Shown: in pieces, positions 45,005-55,226 of the stretch
Numbering within the stretch: position 1 is the first letter of the stretch
Layout of the letters: each line of letters begins with the position of its first letter
NCBI RefSeq assembly: GCF_900113275.1
Contig: NZ_FOOU01000004.1
Coordinates: forward strand, 1 to 64,000
Direction of reading: 5' to 3'
Origin: Neptunomonas qingdaonensis
GTDB taxonomy: Bacteria > Pseudomonadota > Gammaproteobacteria > Pseudomonadales > Balneatricaceae
DNA length: 64,000 nt
Made by a program: the position numbers and the translations under genes
The notes under the pieces: model-generated
The model's database searches: none
Seen by the model: the letters and a program-made list of their open reading frames with translations, nothing else
Told to the model about the DNA's origin: nothing

Positions 45005-45847
45005 ATGAGCACTAACATCATTGCTTATCAAGGACACAAAGGCGCTTACTCTCACTTATCATGCCATCATGTTCATCCGGAGATGGAAGCCTTCGCCTGT
45101 GCAAGCTTTGTCGATGCAATGTTTATGGTTGAGCGCGGAGAAGCTCAACTTGCCATGATTCCACTGGAAAACTCTACCGCCGGACGTGTAGAAGAGATCT
45201 ACCGTTTGATGCCTAAAACCCAGCTACACATCATCAGCGAACATTTTGAGCCGGTTAACCATTGTCTTCTGGCTAAAAAAGGCACCCGCATGGAAGACCT
45301 TCGTAAAGTGTCCTCGCATCCCCAGGCACTGGCTCAATGCGACAGCAACACCAAAAGCCTCGGGCTGATACCTATCGCCAGCCTCGATACAGCGGGCGCT
45401 GCAGAAGCACTACTGACAATGGACGAGCCAGGACATGCCGCTATCGCTTCCAGCCTCGCCGCTGAGCTCTATGGTCTTGAGATTCTCAGAGAAAACTTCC
45501 AGGATAAAACCGGTAACACAACGCGTTTTGTTATCTTAGCCAAAGATAGCCACATGCCAAAACTGGATACAAGCATCACCTTCATAACAACGATCATGTT
45601 CACCGTTCGCAATATTCCCGCCGCGTTGTATAAGGGTCTGGGGGGCTTTGCCACCAATGGTGTCAATATGGTTAAGCTGGAAAGTTATATGTCCTCCGAT
45701 ACGATGCAAGCGGCTAGCTTTCATCTGGATGTTGAAGGTCATCCGGACCAGAAAGCGATGCAATATGCACTTCAGGAACTCGATTTTTTTGCAAAAGAAG
45801 TGCGCATCATTGGCACTTATCCAGCGCATCCATTCCGTTTCAAATAA
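45005..45847 (+). CDS. pheA: Prephenate dehydratase, monofunctional
   Basis: 280 residues. The catalytic domain (about 5-185) has AYQGHKGAYSH, MIPLENSTAGRVEEIYRL and the GNTTRFVIL motif holding the catalytic Thr-Arg-Phe. An ACT domain (about 198-275) has the phenylalanine-binding pattern GLGGFATNGVNMVKLESY. It converts prephenate to phenylpyruvate. There is no N-terminal chorismate mutase domain, unlike the bifunctional P-protein usual in gammaproteobacteria; the sequence feels closer to the alphaproteobacterial type. Transcribed alone, divergent from the sensor kinase. Confidence 0.92.
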   Translation: MSTNIIAYQGHKGAYSHLSCHHVHPEMEAFACASFVDAMFMVERGEAQLAMIPLENSTAGRVEEIYRLMPKTQLHIISEHFEPVNHCLLAKKGTRMEDLRKVSSHPQALAQCDSNTKSLGLIPIASLDTAGAAEALLTMDEPGHAAIASSLAAELYGLEILRENFQDKTGNTTRFVILAKDSHMPKLDTSITFITTIMFTVRNIPAALYKGLGGFATNGVNMVKLESYMSSDTMQAASFHLDVEGHPDQKAMQYALQELDFFAKEVRIIGTYPAHPFRFK

Positions 45848-45957
45848 CACAGAATTCTCAGAAAAAGCTCAACAAAAATGCAGCGCACAAAGATAAATTA
45901 TATAAAACGCCTAATAAAATACTTATATATCAATAAGATAAGCAATTAATACTAAAG

Positions 45958-46112
45958 TATAATTGTGCACTGCACAATAAAAATCGATAGTGTTAATCGA
46001 TAGAGGCATTCGTGTTGTTGTTTTCACGAAACCACGTATCTATCACATCCCTACTTTCAACTCTATCTATCCGAGTTGTCTTTTTTGCCCCTGTCTACAG
46101 GGGCTTTTTTTT
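45958..46112 (+). ncRNA. Candidate small RNA gene with promoter, operator-like dyad and terminator
   Basis: A perfect -10 TATAAT at 45958-45963 overlaps a dyad ATTGTGCA-C-TGCACAAT at 45962-45978, where a repressor would block the start near 45970. The transcript would hold a 9-base direct repeat AATCGATAG (45982-45990, 45995-46003), a stem TTCGTG/CACGAA (46009-46030), a small stem AACTC/GAGTT and a strong terminator: GCCCCTG-TCTA-CAGGGGC (46087-46104) with T8. There is no open frame worth calling. The -35 is poor. It sits in the 411-base gap between pheA and kbp; the kbp ATG is 147 bases beyond the terminator. Confidence 0.5.
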
Positions 46113-46258
46113 CTGACAACCGACACTATTAATTAATTTCAGGTTTGAATCAATTAGGATTTTTTCATTTTTTAGCCAGCTAATATTCAGATTAATTATG
46201 GAATGATTACTCATTGATTATGCGACGCCTGATCAATTCAATTTAAAAGGAAAATATT

Positions 46259-46696
46259 ATGGGCCTGTTTGATTTTGCTTCAAATCTCGGAAAGAAACTA
46301 TTCGGTTCAAATGAAGACCCTGCTGAGGAAATTCAGAAACATATAGAATCAGATAACCCTGGCATCGAGGGACTGAGCGTCACCGTTGAGGACGGCGTAG
46401 CTAGCGTATCCGGCTCAGCAAAAGATCAAGCTGCTTTCGAAAAAGCGATCCTGATGGCTGGAAATGTCCAAGGCATCAAAGAAGTAAAAGCAGATAGTCT
46501 GCAACTGATGGATAATACAGCACTCAATGTCGAGTATTACACCATCCAGGCGGGTGATTCTCTTTGGGCCATTGCTCAGAAACATCTGGGTAATGGTAAT
46601 GACTACACCAAGATCTTTGAAGCCAATAAGGAAGTTATTAAAGATCCGGATCTGATCTATCCCGGCCAGAAAATACGTATCCCAGTAGGCGAATAA
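46259..46696 (+). CDS. kbp: Kbp-like BON-LysM potassium-binding protein
   Basis: 145 residues, no signal peptide. The BON domain (about 20-85) reads GLSVTVEDGVASVSGSA; the LysM domain (about 92-144) reads YYTIQAGDSLWAIAQKHLG and IYPGQKIRIPVGE. It matches E. coli Kbp (YgaU), a cytoplasmic protein that binds K+ and helps growth at high potassium. AAGGAAAA precedes the ATG. Single gene ending at an 11-base-pair hairpin. Confidence 0.9.
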   Translation: MGLFDFASNLGKKLFGSNEDPAEEIQKHIESDNPGIEGLSVTVEDGVASVSGSAKDQAAFEKAILMAGNVQGIKEVKADSLQLMDNTALNVEYYTIQAGDSLWAIAQKHLGNGNDYTKIFEANKEVIKDPDLIYPGQKIRIPVGE

Positions 46697-46708
46697 GCCA
46701 TTAAACAC

Positions 46709-46739
46709 AGCGGATTGTACGCTTTTTATACAATCCGCT
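46709..46739 (+). terminator. Probable kbp terminator
   Basis: AGCGGATTGTA (46709-46719) pairs with TACAATCCGCT (46729-46739), 9-base loop. The following run TCTCCTTGTT is only moderately T-rich. Confidence 0.65.
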
Positions 46740-46778
46740 TCTCCTTGTTAATTATTTGAAATTAAATCGTTTTAGGGC

Positions 46779-46807
46779 TTGATCAAAACGATTCATGTCA
46801 TTATTAT
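46779..46807 (+). promoter_or_regulatory. Promoter of tRNA-Thr
   Basis: TTGATC at 46779-46784, 17-base spacer and TATTAT at 46802-46807, then ACGCCCAC. The same CGCCCAC stretch follows the -10 of the tRNA-Asn promoter, supporting a shared stringent-type discriminator. Confidence 0.65.
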
Positions 46808-46825
46808 ACGCCCACTTCACACAGC

Positions 46826-46901
<76 letters not shown>

Positions 46902-47024
46902 CTTATAGCAACATCCCTCTATTTCCCAAATACACCTAATACCTTAACTGCCTGGCCTCTCGCTTCGTTGAGATAGCGACCAACAGCGTTTACACTCACG
47001 TTAATTCAGTTGAGTGAGCAACCC

Positions 47025-47846
47025 ATGCAACATCCATCAGATATTCTTTTAGAAAAAAACATCACCACCCTGTCATCGCTTTGCTTTAAACAAGCCCGCA
47101 TCGCTAAGAAGAAAATCTATCAACGCAAGCTAAAAAAATGGCAACGCAGACTGTTAGATGTACAGCAGGCCTACTACCACCAAAATAGACGCGCCATCAT
47201 TGTTTTTGAAGGCTGGGATGCCAGCGGCAAAGGCGGTGCCATCCGACGTGTAACAGAACGACTCGATCCTCGCGGTTTTCAGGTTCACCCGATTGGCGCA
47301 CCCACCCAGGAGGAACAAGGAAAACATTACCTTTATCGCTTCCAGACCCGCCTGCCGTCTCCGGGTAAAATCGCAATATTTGATCGATCATGGTACGGAC
47401 GCGTGCTGGTAGAACGCATTGAAGGGTTTGCCGGCAAACCTGAATGGCAAAGAGCCTATCAGGAGATTAATGAATACGAGCGCATGCTGACGGACGATAA
47501 TGCAAGAATCATCAAAATATTCCTCCACATATCAGCAGAAGAGCAGCTAAAGCGTTTTTCGGAACGATTGGGCAACCCGATTAAGCGCTGGAAGCTGACA
47601 GAAGAAGATATCCGCAACCGTCAACGCTGGCCCGCATACGAGCAGGCCATTAATCAGATGTTTAAGCGCACCTCCACGCAAACATCTCCCTGGCATCCTA
47701 TTGCCGCAGATCATAAATGGTATGCCCGACTAGAAGTATTAAAACATATTGTTAAAACCATGGAACAAGGGGTGGATTTGTCTCCACCGCCCGTCAATCC
47801 GGATGTTCTGATAGCAGCCAGACAACAGTTGGGGCTTGATGTATAA
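47025..47846 (+). CDS. PPK2-family polyphosphate kinase
   Basis: 273 residues from ATG 47025 (a TTG at 47010 would add five). The PPK2 core has Walker A GWDASGKGG in IIVFEGWDASGKGGAIRR, then GAPTQEEQGKHYLYRF, and Walker B IAIFDRSWYGRVLVERIEGF. The lid region KRWKLTEEDIRNRQRW follows. Such enzymes move phosphate between polyphosphate and nucleoside mono- or diphosphates. The single-domain form could act on NDP or NMP; the class cannot be settled here. Alone between tRNA-Thr and rhlE. Confidence 0.88.
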   Translation: MQHPSDILLEKNITTLSSLCFKQARIAKKKIYQRKLKKWQRRLLDVQQAYYHQNRRAIIVFEGWDASGKGGAIRRVTERLDPRGFQVHPIGAPTQEEQGKHYLYRFQTRLPSPGKIAIFDRSWYGRVLVERIEGFAGKPEWQRAYQEINEYERMLTDDNARIIKIFLHISAEEQLKRFSERLGNPIKRWKLTEEDIRNRQRWPAYEQAINQMFKRTSTQTSPWHPIAADHKWYARLEVLKHIVKTMEQGVDLSPPPVNPDVLIAARQQLGLDV

Positions 47847-47886
47847 CTTAAAAAAGCACTGCCAGGGAGACACATAAACAGCGCGC

Positions 47887-47931
47887 CTGCTGCTTAGTCA
47901 TAGCACTTAAGCAGCAGATCCTGTAAGCTGC
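47887..47931 (+). promoter_or_regulatory. Alternative hairpins in the rhlE leader
   Basis: CTGCTGCTTA (47887-47896) pairs with TAAGCAGCAG (47908-47917), 11-base loop. The 3' arm also contains GCAGC (47911-47915), which can pair with GCTGC at 47927-47931, so the two stems exclude each other. No T run follows, so it is not a plain terminator for the PPK2 gene. The rhlE ATG is 56 bases downstream. Confidence 0.45.
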
Positions 47932-47986
47932 ACGACCGCCAGAAAAGGCGAACCACCCTGTAATACACATCAACAAGAGATATTCT

Positions 47987-49252
47987 ATGAGTTTTGCCTC
48001 CCTGGGCCTGTCCGCACCTATCCTCGACGCTGTTACTGAAAAAGGCTACACCATCCCTTCTCCTATTCAAGCTCAGGCTATTCCTGCTGTACTTGAAGGC
48101 AAGGACGTCATGGCAGCTGCACAAACAGGCACAGGAAAAACAGCGGGTTTTACACTGCCCTTGCTGGAACTGTTATCCAGAGGTAACCGCCCAAGGCCAA
48201 ACCAGGTTCGCGCTCTGGTACTCACCCCGACACGCGAACTCGCAGCACAAGTCAGCGAAAGTGTTGAGACATATGGTAAAAATTTAACATTGCACTCCAC
48301 TGTTGTTTTCGGTGGCGTAAAGATCAACCCGCAGATGATGAGATTGCGTAAAGGCGTGGATATTCTGGTTGCCACGCCTGGCCGCTTGCTTGATCTATAC
48401 AACCAAAGAGCCATTAAGTTTGATCAACTGGAAGTTCTGATACTGGATGAAGCAGACCGCATGCTGGATATGGGTTTCATCAATGACATTAAAAAAATCC
48501 TCGCGCTGCTGCCTAAAAAACGCCAGAACCTGATGTTTTCTGCGACGTTTTCTGACGATATCCGAAAGCTTGCAAAAGGCTTGGTTAACAATCCTGTCGA
48601 AATATCTGTCACGCCACGCAACGCCGCAGCACCCACCGTGGAGCAATGGCTTTCACCTGTCGATAAAAACAGAAAACCTGCTCTGCTGATCCAATTAATC
48701 AAAGAACACCAATGGAGCCAGGTACTGGTTTTCACCAAAACCAAACACGGCGCCAACAAACTGACCAAAAACCTGGAAGCAGCCGGCATCAAAGCAGCCG
48801 CTATTCACGGCAATAAAAGCCAGGGAGCGCGAACCAAAGCGCTGGCTGACTTCAAAAGCTATTCTGTACAGGTGTTAGTCGCCACTGATATCGCAGCACG
48901 CGGATTAGATATTGAGCAACTGCCTCAGGTAGTGAATTTTGACCTACCTAATGTAGCAGAAGACTACGTACACCGAATTGGTCGTACAGGACGGGCAGGT
49001 TCCACAGGCCAGGCCATCTCATTAGTCTGCGCTGACGAATTTAAACTTCTCGCTGCCATTGAACGCCTGACCGGAAAGCTGCTGGATCGTAAAGATATTG
49101 CCGGCTTTCAGCCAGTCAATGCCTTGCCGGAGTCACGCCTGCAGCGACCAGCACACCCTAAACGCCACAAGAAACCTAAACCAGGACACAGAGACGGAGT
49201 ACGCTCGGGAGAAAATGCTCGCGGCCATAATCCGACAGCCAACAGAGCATAG
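47987..49252 (+). CDS. rhlE: DEAD-box RNA helicase RhlE
   Basis: 421 residues. All core motifs are present: [18 protein letters not shown] at 45-52, [20 protein letters not shown] at 154-157, [12 protein letters not shown] and [10 protein letters not shown]. The short basic tail (about 385-421, [13 protein letters not shown]) lacks a structured RNA-binding domain, as in RhlE. RhlE helps ribosome maturation and works alongside other helicases such as DeaD, also present in this window. It ends at a shared terminator. Confidence 0.92.
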   Translation: MSFASLGLSAPILDAVTEKGYTIPSPIQAQAIPAVLEGKDVMAAAQTGTGKTAGFTLPLLELLSRGNRPRPNQVRALVLTPTRELAAQVSESVETYGKNLTLHSTVVFGGVKINPQMMRLRKGVDILVATPGRLLDLYNQRAIKFDQLEVLILDEADRMLDMGFINDIKKILALLPKKRQNLMFSATFSDDIRKLAKGLVNNPVEISVTPRNAAAPTVEQWLSPVDKNRKPALLIQLIKEHQWSQVLVFTKTKHGANKLTKNLEAAGIKAAAIHGNKSQGARTKALADFKSYSVQVLVATDIAARGLDIEQLPQVVNFDLPNVAEDYVHRIGRTGRAGSTGQAISLVCADEFKLLAAIERLTGKLLDRKDIAGFQPVNALPESRLQRPAHPKRHKKPKPGHRDGVRSGENARGHNPTANRA

Positions 49253-49277
49253 GCTCATTAGGTAGATTCATAACAGC

Positions 49278-49308
49278 AAAATGCCGGCCTCATTGAGACC
49301 GGCGTTTT
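49278..49308. terminator. Bidirectional terminator between rhlE and the methyltransferase gene
   Basis: GCCGG-C-CTC-ATT-GAG-A-CCGGC hairpin (49283-49303) with A and T flanks on both sides. It serves both convergent genes. Confidence 0.8.
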
Positions 49309-49311
49309 CAA

Positions 49312-49959
49312 TTACCGCAAATAATGTAATACCTGCCCGGGAAAAGGCTTATCAAGATAGTCTGTAACCGGTTTGTTCTGACTGTGCGTATAGCCAAGCG
49401 CTGTCATTTGCTTACTAAAACGCGCATGATGCCCCCGCCCGGGATCGACCAGAATAACCTCACAATGCGGTTTAGCATGCTGATCGATAAAAGCAGATAA
49501 CAGTGCAACATGTTCTTGTTCATAGAGAAGATCGCTGCCAACGATGACATCGAATACGCCTAATCCACTATCAGCATCACCCCAACCGGTTCGGGTAAAA
49601 GGTATCACCTCTCCCTGATTGAGCAGTACATTTTCTCTTAAAAAATTTCCAGCCTCAGGGTGATAATCGGTAGAAGTGATATTGGCATGGCGGTGGTTCA
49701 ATAACAAACTGGTGAGGCCAATCCCGCAACCCACTTCTAAAATCCTTTTACCCTCAATCTCATAATCAAGCATAAAATGCGCAAGCACTTGGCCTGATTC
49801 CCAAACAATACCGAATAACGGCCAAGTCGCAGATGAAATGCCCAGCGCCTCGGCAGCACCCTCTTCATCCAAAAACTGCTGGTTATCACGCAAAGTGCGC
49901 AGATGTATATCGATCTCACCAAACTCAATGGTTTGATAACTCAGACGCAAGGCGGCCAT
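49312..49959 (-). CDS. Class I SAM-dependent methyltransferase
   Basis: 215 residues from ATG 49959 (a longer frame starts at 49974). The SAM-binding motif I is RILEVGCGIGLTSLLL, followed by the acidic residue motif TSTDYHP, and motif IV region FDVIVGSDLLYE. The SDLLYE block and the ATWPLFGIVWESG N-terminal region resemble the PF10294-type (lysine or small-molecule methyltransferase-like) group. Substrate unknown. Single gene on the minus strand, divergent from the indolepyruvate oxidoreductase gene. Confidence 0.82.
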   Translation of the reverse strand: MAALRLSYQTIEFGEIDIHLRTLRDNQQFLDEEGAAEALGISSATWPLFGIVWESGQVLAHFMLDYEIEGKRILEVGCGIGLTSLLLNHRHANITSTDYHPEAGNFLRENVLLNQGEVIPFTRTGWGDADSGLGVFDVIVGSDLLYEQEHVALLSAFIDQHAKPHCEVILVDPGRGHHARFSKQMTALGYTHSQNKPVTDYLDKPFPGQVLHYLR

Positions 49960-50122
49960 ATAATACCTAATCAATTAAAAAGCAAAACGTGCTTATCTAA
50001 AAGATTGATTCGCTACGCATTACAACCACTTTACTCCTGTTAGGTTTCAATACCTATTTATCAATACGTAGCACTTTCCCAATAAACCCTAATAAGCAAC
50101 AACCCGCCCATAAATGAACATC

Positions 50123-50174
50123 TTACGTTAACGTCAACTAACTGTTGACCTTGATTAAAAGATAACCTATCTTT
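50123..50174 (+). promoter_or_regulatory. Promoter with two operator-like dyads upstream of the indolepyruvate oxidoreductase operon
   Basis: TTGACC at 50145-50150, a 17-base spacer and TATCTT at 50168-50173. A perfect ACGTTAACGT palindrome at 50125-50134 sits just upstream, inside TTACGTTAACGTCAA, which resembles LiuR-type MerR operators of branched-chain catabolism genes. A second dyad, AAAGATA-ACC-TATCTTT at 50158-50174, covers the -10. The rest of the 606-base gap upstream of the gene is a long leader with a repeated CGGATAAAAA and no gene. Confidence 0.5.
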
Positions 50175-50565
50175 GCATCCATACTCCACAAGAGTAGTCA
50201 TAACCTACCTGCCTAAAAGGCGGATAAAAAGACCGGAAAAAGCCCGGATAAAAATAACAAATCGTAAAACATTACTGAGATCCAGTATTTGTTTGAGGTA
50301 TACCCAATGACAGCCCTACCGCATCAAACTTCCAGCTATTCTCGAATAAATTCAATCCATATACGGTTTTCTTAACGCCTGCTGTTTGCAGTTTTTGATC
50401 GTTTCTTTATTTAATTTTGCCTTTAACAAGGCTGAGAAACATCACCTGCCAATACAGACGTTAACCACTTAGGCGCGGCTTGCTGTTCATCAATCAAGCC
50501 TTCTGACAAGTGCTACCGATCAGCATTGACGTGATGTTTTCCGAGAATAGAACGGGAGTAGCTCC

Positions 50566-53500
50566 ATGAAAGATGTATCTCTTAATGACAAGTGGGAATT
50601 AGACTCTGGACGCGTGTACCTGACAGGCAGCCAAGCCTTAGCAAGATTGCCTATGTTGCAGGCACAACGTGACAAACTTGACGGCTTAAATACCGCTGGT
50701 TTTATTTCAGGCTATCGTGGATCACCATTAGGCGGATTTGACAAAACCCTGTGGCAGGCAAAAAAATACCTGGCGACCCATAATATTTTCTTTCAGCCGG
50801 GTATTAATGAAGACCTGGGCGCTACATCGGTTTGGGGTTCTCAGCAGGTCAATGTATTTGAAGGCGCAAAATACGATGGCGTTTTCGGCCTCTGGTACGG
50901 CAAAGGCCCGGGGGTTGATCGCACCGGCGATGTATTAAAGCACGCCAATGCATTTGGTTCGTCTAAGTTTGGTGGTGTATTGGCGGTAGCCGGTGATGAC
51001 CATGCATGTAAGTCATCTACCCTCCCCCATCAAAGCGATTATGCCTTCGTGGATGCCATGATACCGGTGCTATATCCCTCCGGTATTCAGGAAATGCTCG
51101 ACTTCGGCATTTACGGCTGGGCAATGTCCCGCTATAGCGGTTGCTGGGTAGGCTTCAAAACACTGGCAGAACTACTCGACTCATCTATTTCAGCAGACCT
51201 GAATCTGGAACGGATTAAAATAGAGATCCCCGCTGATTTTGAATTACCCAGCGAAGGAATTAACGCTCGCTGGCCAGATAAGCCGATGCAGCAAGAAGCC
51301 CGCCTGCATACCTACAAATTAAAGGCAGCCGAAGCCTTCTGTCGTGCCAACAAGCTGGACAAAACCATTATTGACAGCCCCAAAGCACGTTTAGGCAAGG
51401 CACGTTTAGGCATAGTCACCACTGGCAAATCCTATATGGATGTGCTGCAAGCACTGGATGACTTAGGCATCACTCTCGACATGGCAAGCGAGCTGGGTAT
51501 CAAGCTGTATAAAGTCGGCATGGTATGGCCACTGGAGCCGGTAGGCATTCGTGAATTTGCCAAAGACACACCTGAGCTATTATTAGTCGAAGAAAAACGC
51601 GGCATTATTGAAGACCAAATCAAAGATTATCTGTATAGCTGGCAGGACGATGCACGTCCACGCATCGTCGGCAAACGAGACGAGAATGGAAATGAGCTGC
51701 TAACCACACTAGGTGAACTAACACCGGCGATGATTGCCCGTGCCATCGCTTCCCGAATCGCACCTTTCTATCAGAGCGAGCAGGTCGCAGCCCGCTTAGC
51801 CTTCCTATGCGCTAAAGAAGCTGAGCTAGCACAACCTCGCTCTCTGGTTGAACGAACGCCTCACTTTTGCTCCGGTTGCCCGCATAACACCTCTACGGTT
51901 GTACCCGAAGGCAGCAAAGCGCTGGGCGGTATCGGTTGCCATTACATGGCCACCTGGATGGATCGCGGCACTGAAACCTTCACACAAATGGGCGGCGAAG
52001 GCGCCACCTGGATAGGCCAGGCTCCCTTCACTAATAATAAACATGTATTTCAGAACTTAGGTGACGGTACCTATTTTCATTCAGGCTTACTGGCGATCCG
52101 TGCAGCGATCGCTTCAGGCGTGAACATCACCTACAAAATCCTCTATAACGATGCGGTCGCCATGACCGGCGGACAACCTCTGGACGGCACACTGACCGTT
52201 CAACAGATCACCCATCAGCTGTTTGGTGAAGGCATACGTCGTCTGGCCATTGTCAGCGATGAGCCTTACAAATATCCAAGCCGCGCTGATTTCGCCGATG
52301 GTGTGACTTTCCACCATCGTGATGATCTCGACGCTGTACAACGCGAGCTACGCGACACTAAGGGCTGTACCGCACTCATCTATGACCAGACCTGCGCTGC
52401 TGAAAAACGCCGTCGTCGCAAACGCGGCCAGATGCCTGATCCGGATAAGCGCGTCGTGATTAACAGTGAAGTATGCGAAGGCTGTGGCGATTGCGGTGTG
52501 CAATCAAACTGTTTATCAGTTTTACCCAAAGCCACCGAGCGCGGTCGTAAGCGCCAGATTGACCAATCATCTTGTAATAAGGACTTCAGTTGCATCCGTG
52601 GTTTTTGTCCAAGCTTTGTCACCGTTAAAGGCGGCACTTTGCGCAAAGCCGCGGTGCTTGATGCGACACCGCCGTCAAACGGACTACCGGAACCTGTTGC
52701 CGCTAATATCAGCAAACCCTACAACATCTTACTCACCGGTGTAGGCGGAACAGGTGTGGTCACTGTTAGCGCATTACTCGGTATGGCAGGCCATCTGGAA
52801 GAAAAAGGCGTAGGCGTACTGGATCAGATCGGCCTTGCTCAAAAATTTGGTGCGGTGATGAGTCATATCCGTATCGCTCCAACCCAAGATCAATTACATA
52901 CCGTACGAATTCCTGCGGGCGAAACAGACCTGTTAATCGGTTTTGACCTGATGGTCGGCGCCAGTGAAGAAGCGCTTGGCAAGCTCGATGGAAAACGCAG
53001 TTTTGCCATCATTAACAACCATGACACTATGCCAGCCGCCTTTACACGCAATCCTGACCTTCAGGTTCCAAACGAAGAGATGCAGGCGATTATTGAAGCG
53101 ACAGCAAGAAAAGATGGCACCTTCTGTTTTGATGCGACCCAACTGGCAACCGACCTGATGGGTGATGGTATGGCAGTCAACCTATTTACGGTGGGTTATG
53201 CCTGCCAGAAAGGCTTGCTTCCTTTGCACAGAGAGTCAATCGAACAAGCGATCAAGCTGAACGGCGCATCCGTTGAAACCAACCTCAAAGCATTTTTATG
53301 GGGCCGTTGTGCGGCGCATAATATGGAACAGGTTGTCCAGACAGTGCATCCGGAACCGTCTGTACAAACAGTTCGCATGCTGCCTTCACTTGACGAACAA
53401 ATTGCGATTGAAATGAAGCATCTCAGCGAATACCAAAGTGCAGCACTGGCACAGCGCTATCAGAAGCGGGTTGAGCAGTTCCGCAGGGTTGAAAAAGATA

Positions 53501-54078
53501 ACACCAGGAAATCTCATATCAGTCGCGCCATCGCTGAAAATTACAGCAAAGTGCTGGCGTACAAGGATGAATATGAAGTGGCTCGCCAGCTCACCTCTGA
53601 AACATTCCGTCAACAACTGTCAGATCAGTTTGAAGGCGAGTTTGAACTAGAGTTCAATCTTGCTCCACCGCTGCTGGCCCGCAAAGATAAACACACAGGT
53701 CGGCCACGTAAACGCACCTTCAGCCAAAAAATACTCCCGGTATTCCGCTTGCTGGCAAAAATGAAGAGGCTGCGCGGCACACCATTCGACATCTTCAGCT
53801 GGAGTGAAGACCGTAAGCTGGAAAGACAGATCATCCGTGACTATGAAGCTGACATGGCTCTCATTGAAAAGGCATTGAGTGCAGATAATGGTAGCAACTT
53901 CGACCAGAGTCTCTACAGCACGGCACAGCAGCTGGCAGAAATACCTGCAACAATTCGCGGCTATGGCCCGGTAAAAGAAGCGAATTACCATAAAGCCCAG
54001 GAAAAACGCCTGATGCTACACAATCAATTACAGGCACCTACAGCGAGCATTTCTGAATTCGCGATGGGCCAAGCGTAA
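50566..54078 (+). CDS. Indolepyruvate:ferredoxin oxidoreductase, fused alpha-beta form
   Basis: 1170 residues. It oxidatively decarboxylates 2-oxoacids (aryl-pyruvates and, in relatives, branched-chain 2-oxoacids) to acyl-CoA with ferredoxin. The N-terminal part has [15 protein letters not shown] Cys-rich block, [17 protein letters not shown], begins the TPP domain, with GDGTYFHSG and [13 protein letters not shown] further Cys cluster, [14 protein letters not shown] at about residue 640, is a likely Fe-S site. The gamma domain starts [18 protein letters not shown]. The C-terminal region (about 950-1150) is of unknown function. GGGAG precedes the ATG. First gene of an operon with the next two. 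Confidence 0.92.
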   Translation: MKDVSLNDKWELDSGRVYLTGSQALARLPMLQAQRDKLDGLNTAGFISGYRGSPLGGFDKTLWQAKKYLATHNIFFQPGINEDLGATSVWGSQQVNVFEGAKYDGVFGLWYGKGPGVDRTGDVLKHANAFGSSKFGGVLAVAGDDHACKSSTLPHQSDYAFVDAMIPVLYPSGIQEMLDFGIYGWAMSRYSGCWVGFKTLAELLDSSISADLNLERIKIEIPADFELPSEGINARWPDKPMQQEARLHTYKLKAAEAFCRANKLDKTIIDSPKARLGKARLGIVTTGKSYMDVLQALDDLGITLDMASELGIKLYKVGMVWPLEPVGIREFAKDTPELLLVEEKRGIIEDQIKDYLYSWQDDARPRIVGKRDENGNELLTTLGELTPAMIARAIASRIAPFYQSEQVAARLAFLCAKEAELAQPRSLVERTPHFCSGCPHNTSTVVPEGSKALGGIGCHYMATWMDRGTETFTQMGGEGATWIGQAPFTNNKHVFQNLGDGTYFHSGLLAIRAAIASGVNITYKILYNDAVAMTGGQPLDGTLTVQQITHQLFGEGIRRLAIVSDEPYKYPSRADFADGVTFHHRDDLDAVQRELRDTKGCTALIYDQTCAAEKRRRRKRGQMPDPDKRVVINSEVCEGCGDCGVQSNCLSVLPKATERGRKRQIDQSSCNKDFSCIRGFCPSFVTVKGGTLRKAAVLDATPPSNGLPEPVAANISKPYNILLTGVGGTGVVTVSALLGMAGHLEEKGVGVLDQIGLAQKFGAVMSHIRIAPTQDQLHTVRIPAGETDLLIGFDLMVGASEEALGKLDGKRSFAIINNHDTMPAAFTRNPDLQVPNEEMQAIIEATARKDGTFCFDATQLATDLMGDGMAVNLFTVGYACQKGLLPLHRESIEQAIKLNGASVETNLKAFLWGRCAAHNMEQVVQTVHPEPSVQTVRMLPSLDEQIAIEMKHLSEYQSAALAQRYQKRVEQFRRVEKDNTRKSHISRAIAENYSKVLAYKDEYEVARQLTSETFRQQLSDQFEGEFELEFNLAPPLLARKDKHTGRPRKRTFSQKILPVFRLLAKMKRLRGTPFDIFSWSEDRKLERQIIRDYEADMALIEKALSADNGSNFDQSLYSTAQQLAEIPATIRGYGPVKEANYHKAQEKRLMLHNQLQAPTASISEFAMGQA

Positions 54079-54113
54079 TTGCTCAGATAAATTTTAAGGA
54101 AAACGAGGTTAAT

Positions 54114-55178
54114 ATGTCAGTTTTTAGTCACCCTGAATTTGATCTGCACGAACAGGTTAACTTTTTTCACGATGAAGCCACTGGCCTGAAAGCCATTGTG
54201 GCCATACATAACTCTAATCGCGGCCCGGCATTGGGCGGCTGCCGCATGTGGAATTATGCCAACGATGAAGATGCACTCACCGATGCGTTGCGCCTTTCCA
54301 AAGGCATGACCTATAAATCAGCTTTAGCCAACCTTGATCTGGGCGGCGGTAAATCCGTTATTATCGGCGACCCTCGTCAGCACAAAACCGAAGCTCTACT
54401 AGAGATGATGGGACGTTGCCTGGAAAGCCTGAGTGGCCGATACATTGCGGCGGAAGATTCCGGCACCAGTGTTGCAGACCTCAAAGTAATGGGGCGACAT
54501 ACACAGTATGTCGCCGGTATCACCGAGCATACAGGAATCGACGGCCAGCCATCCAATGGTGACCCGTCTCCTGCGACGGCCTACGGAACCTTCATCGGCC
54601 TTAAAGCCGCGGTAAAGCATCGGTTTGGGCGAGATGATCTGAACGGTTTATCGGTTGCTATCCAAGGGGTAGGCAATGTGGGTTACCGATTAGCAGAACA
54701 CTTGAGGGCTGCGGGCGCAAAGCTTTATGTAACCGATATTCATCAGGACCAGGTCGATAAAGCCGTTAACTTATTAGGTGCGACAGCCGTTCATGCAGAT
54801 GAAATCCTGTCACTGGATGTCGATGTACTCGCACCCTGTGCTCTGGGTGCAATTCTAAACGACAACAGCATAGCAGCCATCAAAGCCACGGTCATTGCCG
54901 GCGCGGCCAATAACCAGCTTGCCAGCGCTCGACACGACATGATGCTGAAACAACGCGGAATTTTGTACGCACCGGATTTTGCCATTAATGCAGGCGGCAT
55001 TATCGATATTTTCTATGATCGTGTCGGCCACTCGCCGGAAAAAGTATCGCGCCATATCGAAACCATCGCAGAAACACTCGATGAGATCTTCCGTCGCAGC
55101 GACGCGACCGGCACTCCTTGCGGCATGATAGCCAATACACTGGCTGAAGAGCACTTCCTGAAGAAGATAACGGTATAA
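54114..55178 (+). CDS. Leucine dehydrogenase-type Glu/Leu/Phe/Val dehydrogenase
   Basis: 354 residues, the size of leucine dehydrogenase. Catalytic lysines fall at Lys68 and Lys80 ([20 protein letters not shown]), the same numbers as in the characterised Bacillus enzyme. [12 protein letters not shown] follows, then the NAD fold [16 protein letters not shown] and [13 protein letters not shown]. It deaminates branched-chain amino acids, or phenylalanine, to 2-oxoacids with NAD+. The 35-base gap after the oxidoreductase gene suggests one operon. Its 2-oxoacid products would be substrates of that enzyme. Confidence 0.9.
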   Translation: MSVFSHPEFDLHEQVNFFHDEATGLKAIVAIHNSNRGPALGGCRMWNYANDEDALTDALRLSKGMTYKSALANLDLGGGKSVIIGDPRQHKTEALLEMMGRCLESLSGRYIAAEDSGTSVADLKVMGRHTQYVAGITEHTGIDGQPSNGDPSPATAYGTFIGLKAAVKHRFGRDDLNGLSVAIQGVGNVGYRLAEHLRAAGAKLYVTDIHQDQVDKAVNLLGATAVHADEILSLDVDVLAPCALGAILNDNSIAAIKATVIAGAANNQLASARHDMMLKQRGILYAPDFAINAGGIIDIFYDRVGHSPEKVSRHIETIAETLDEIFRRSDATGTPCGMIANTLAEEHFLKKITV

Positions 55179-55226
55179 AAAAACAATCTACACAAAAGTA
55201 GAATAAGAATAAATGGAGATGTACTC

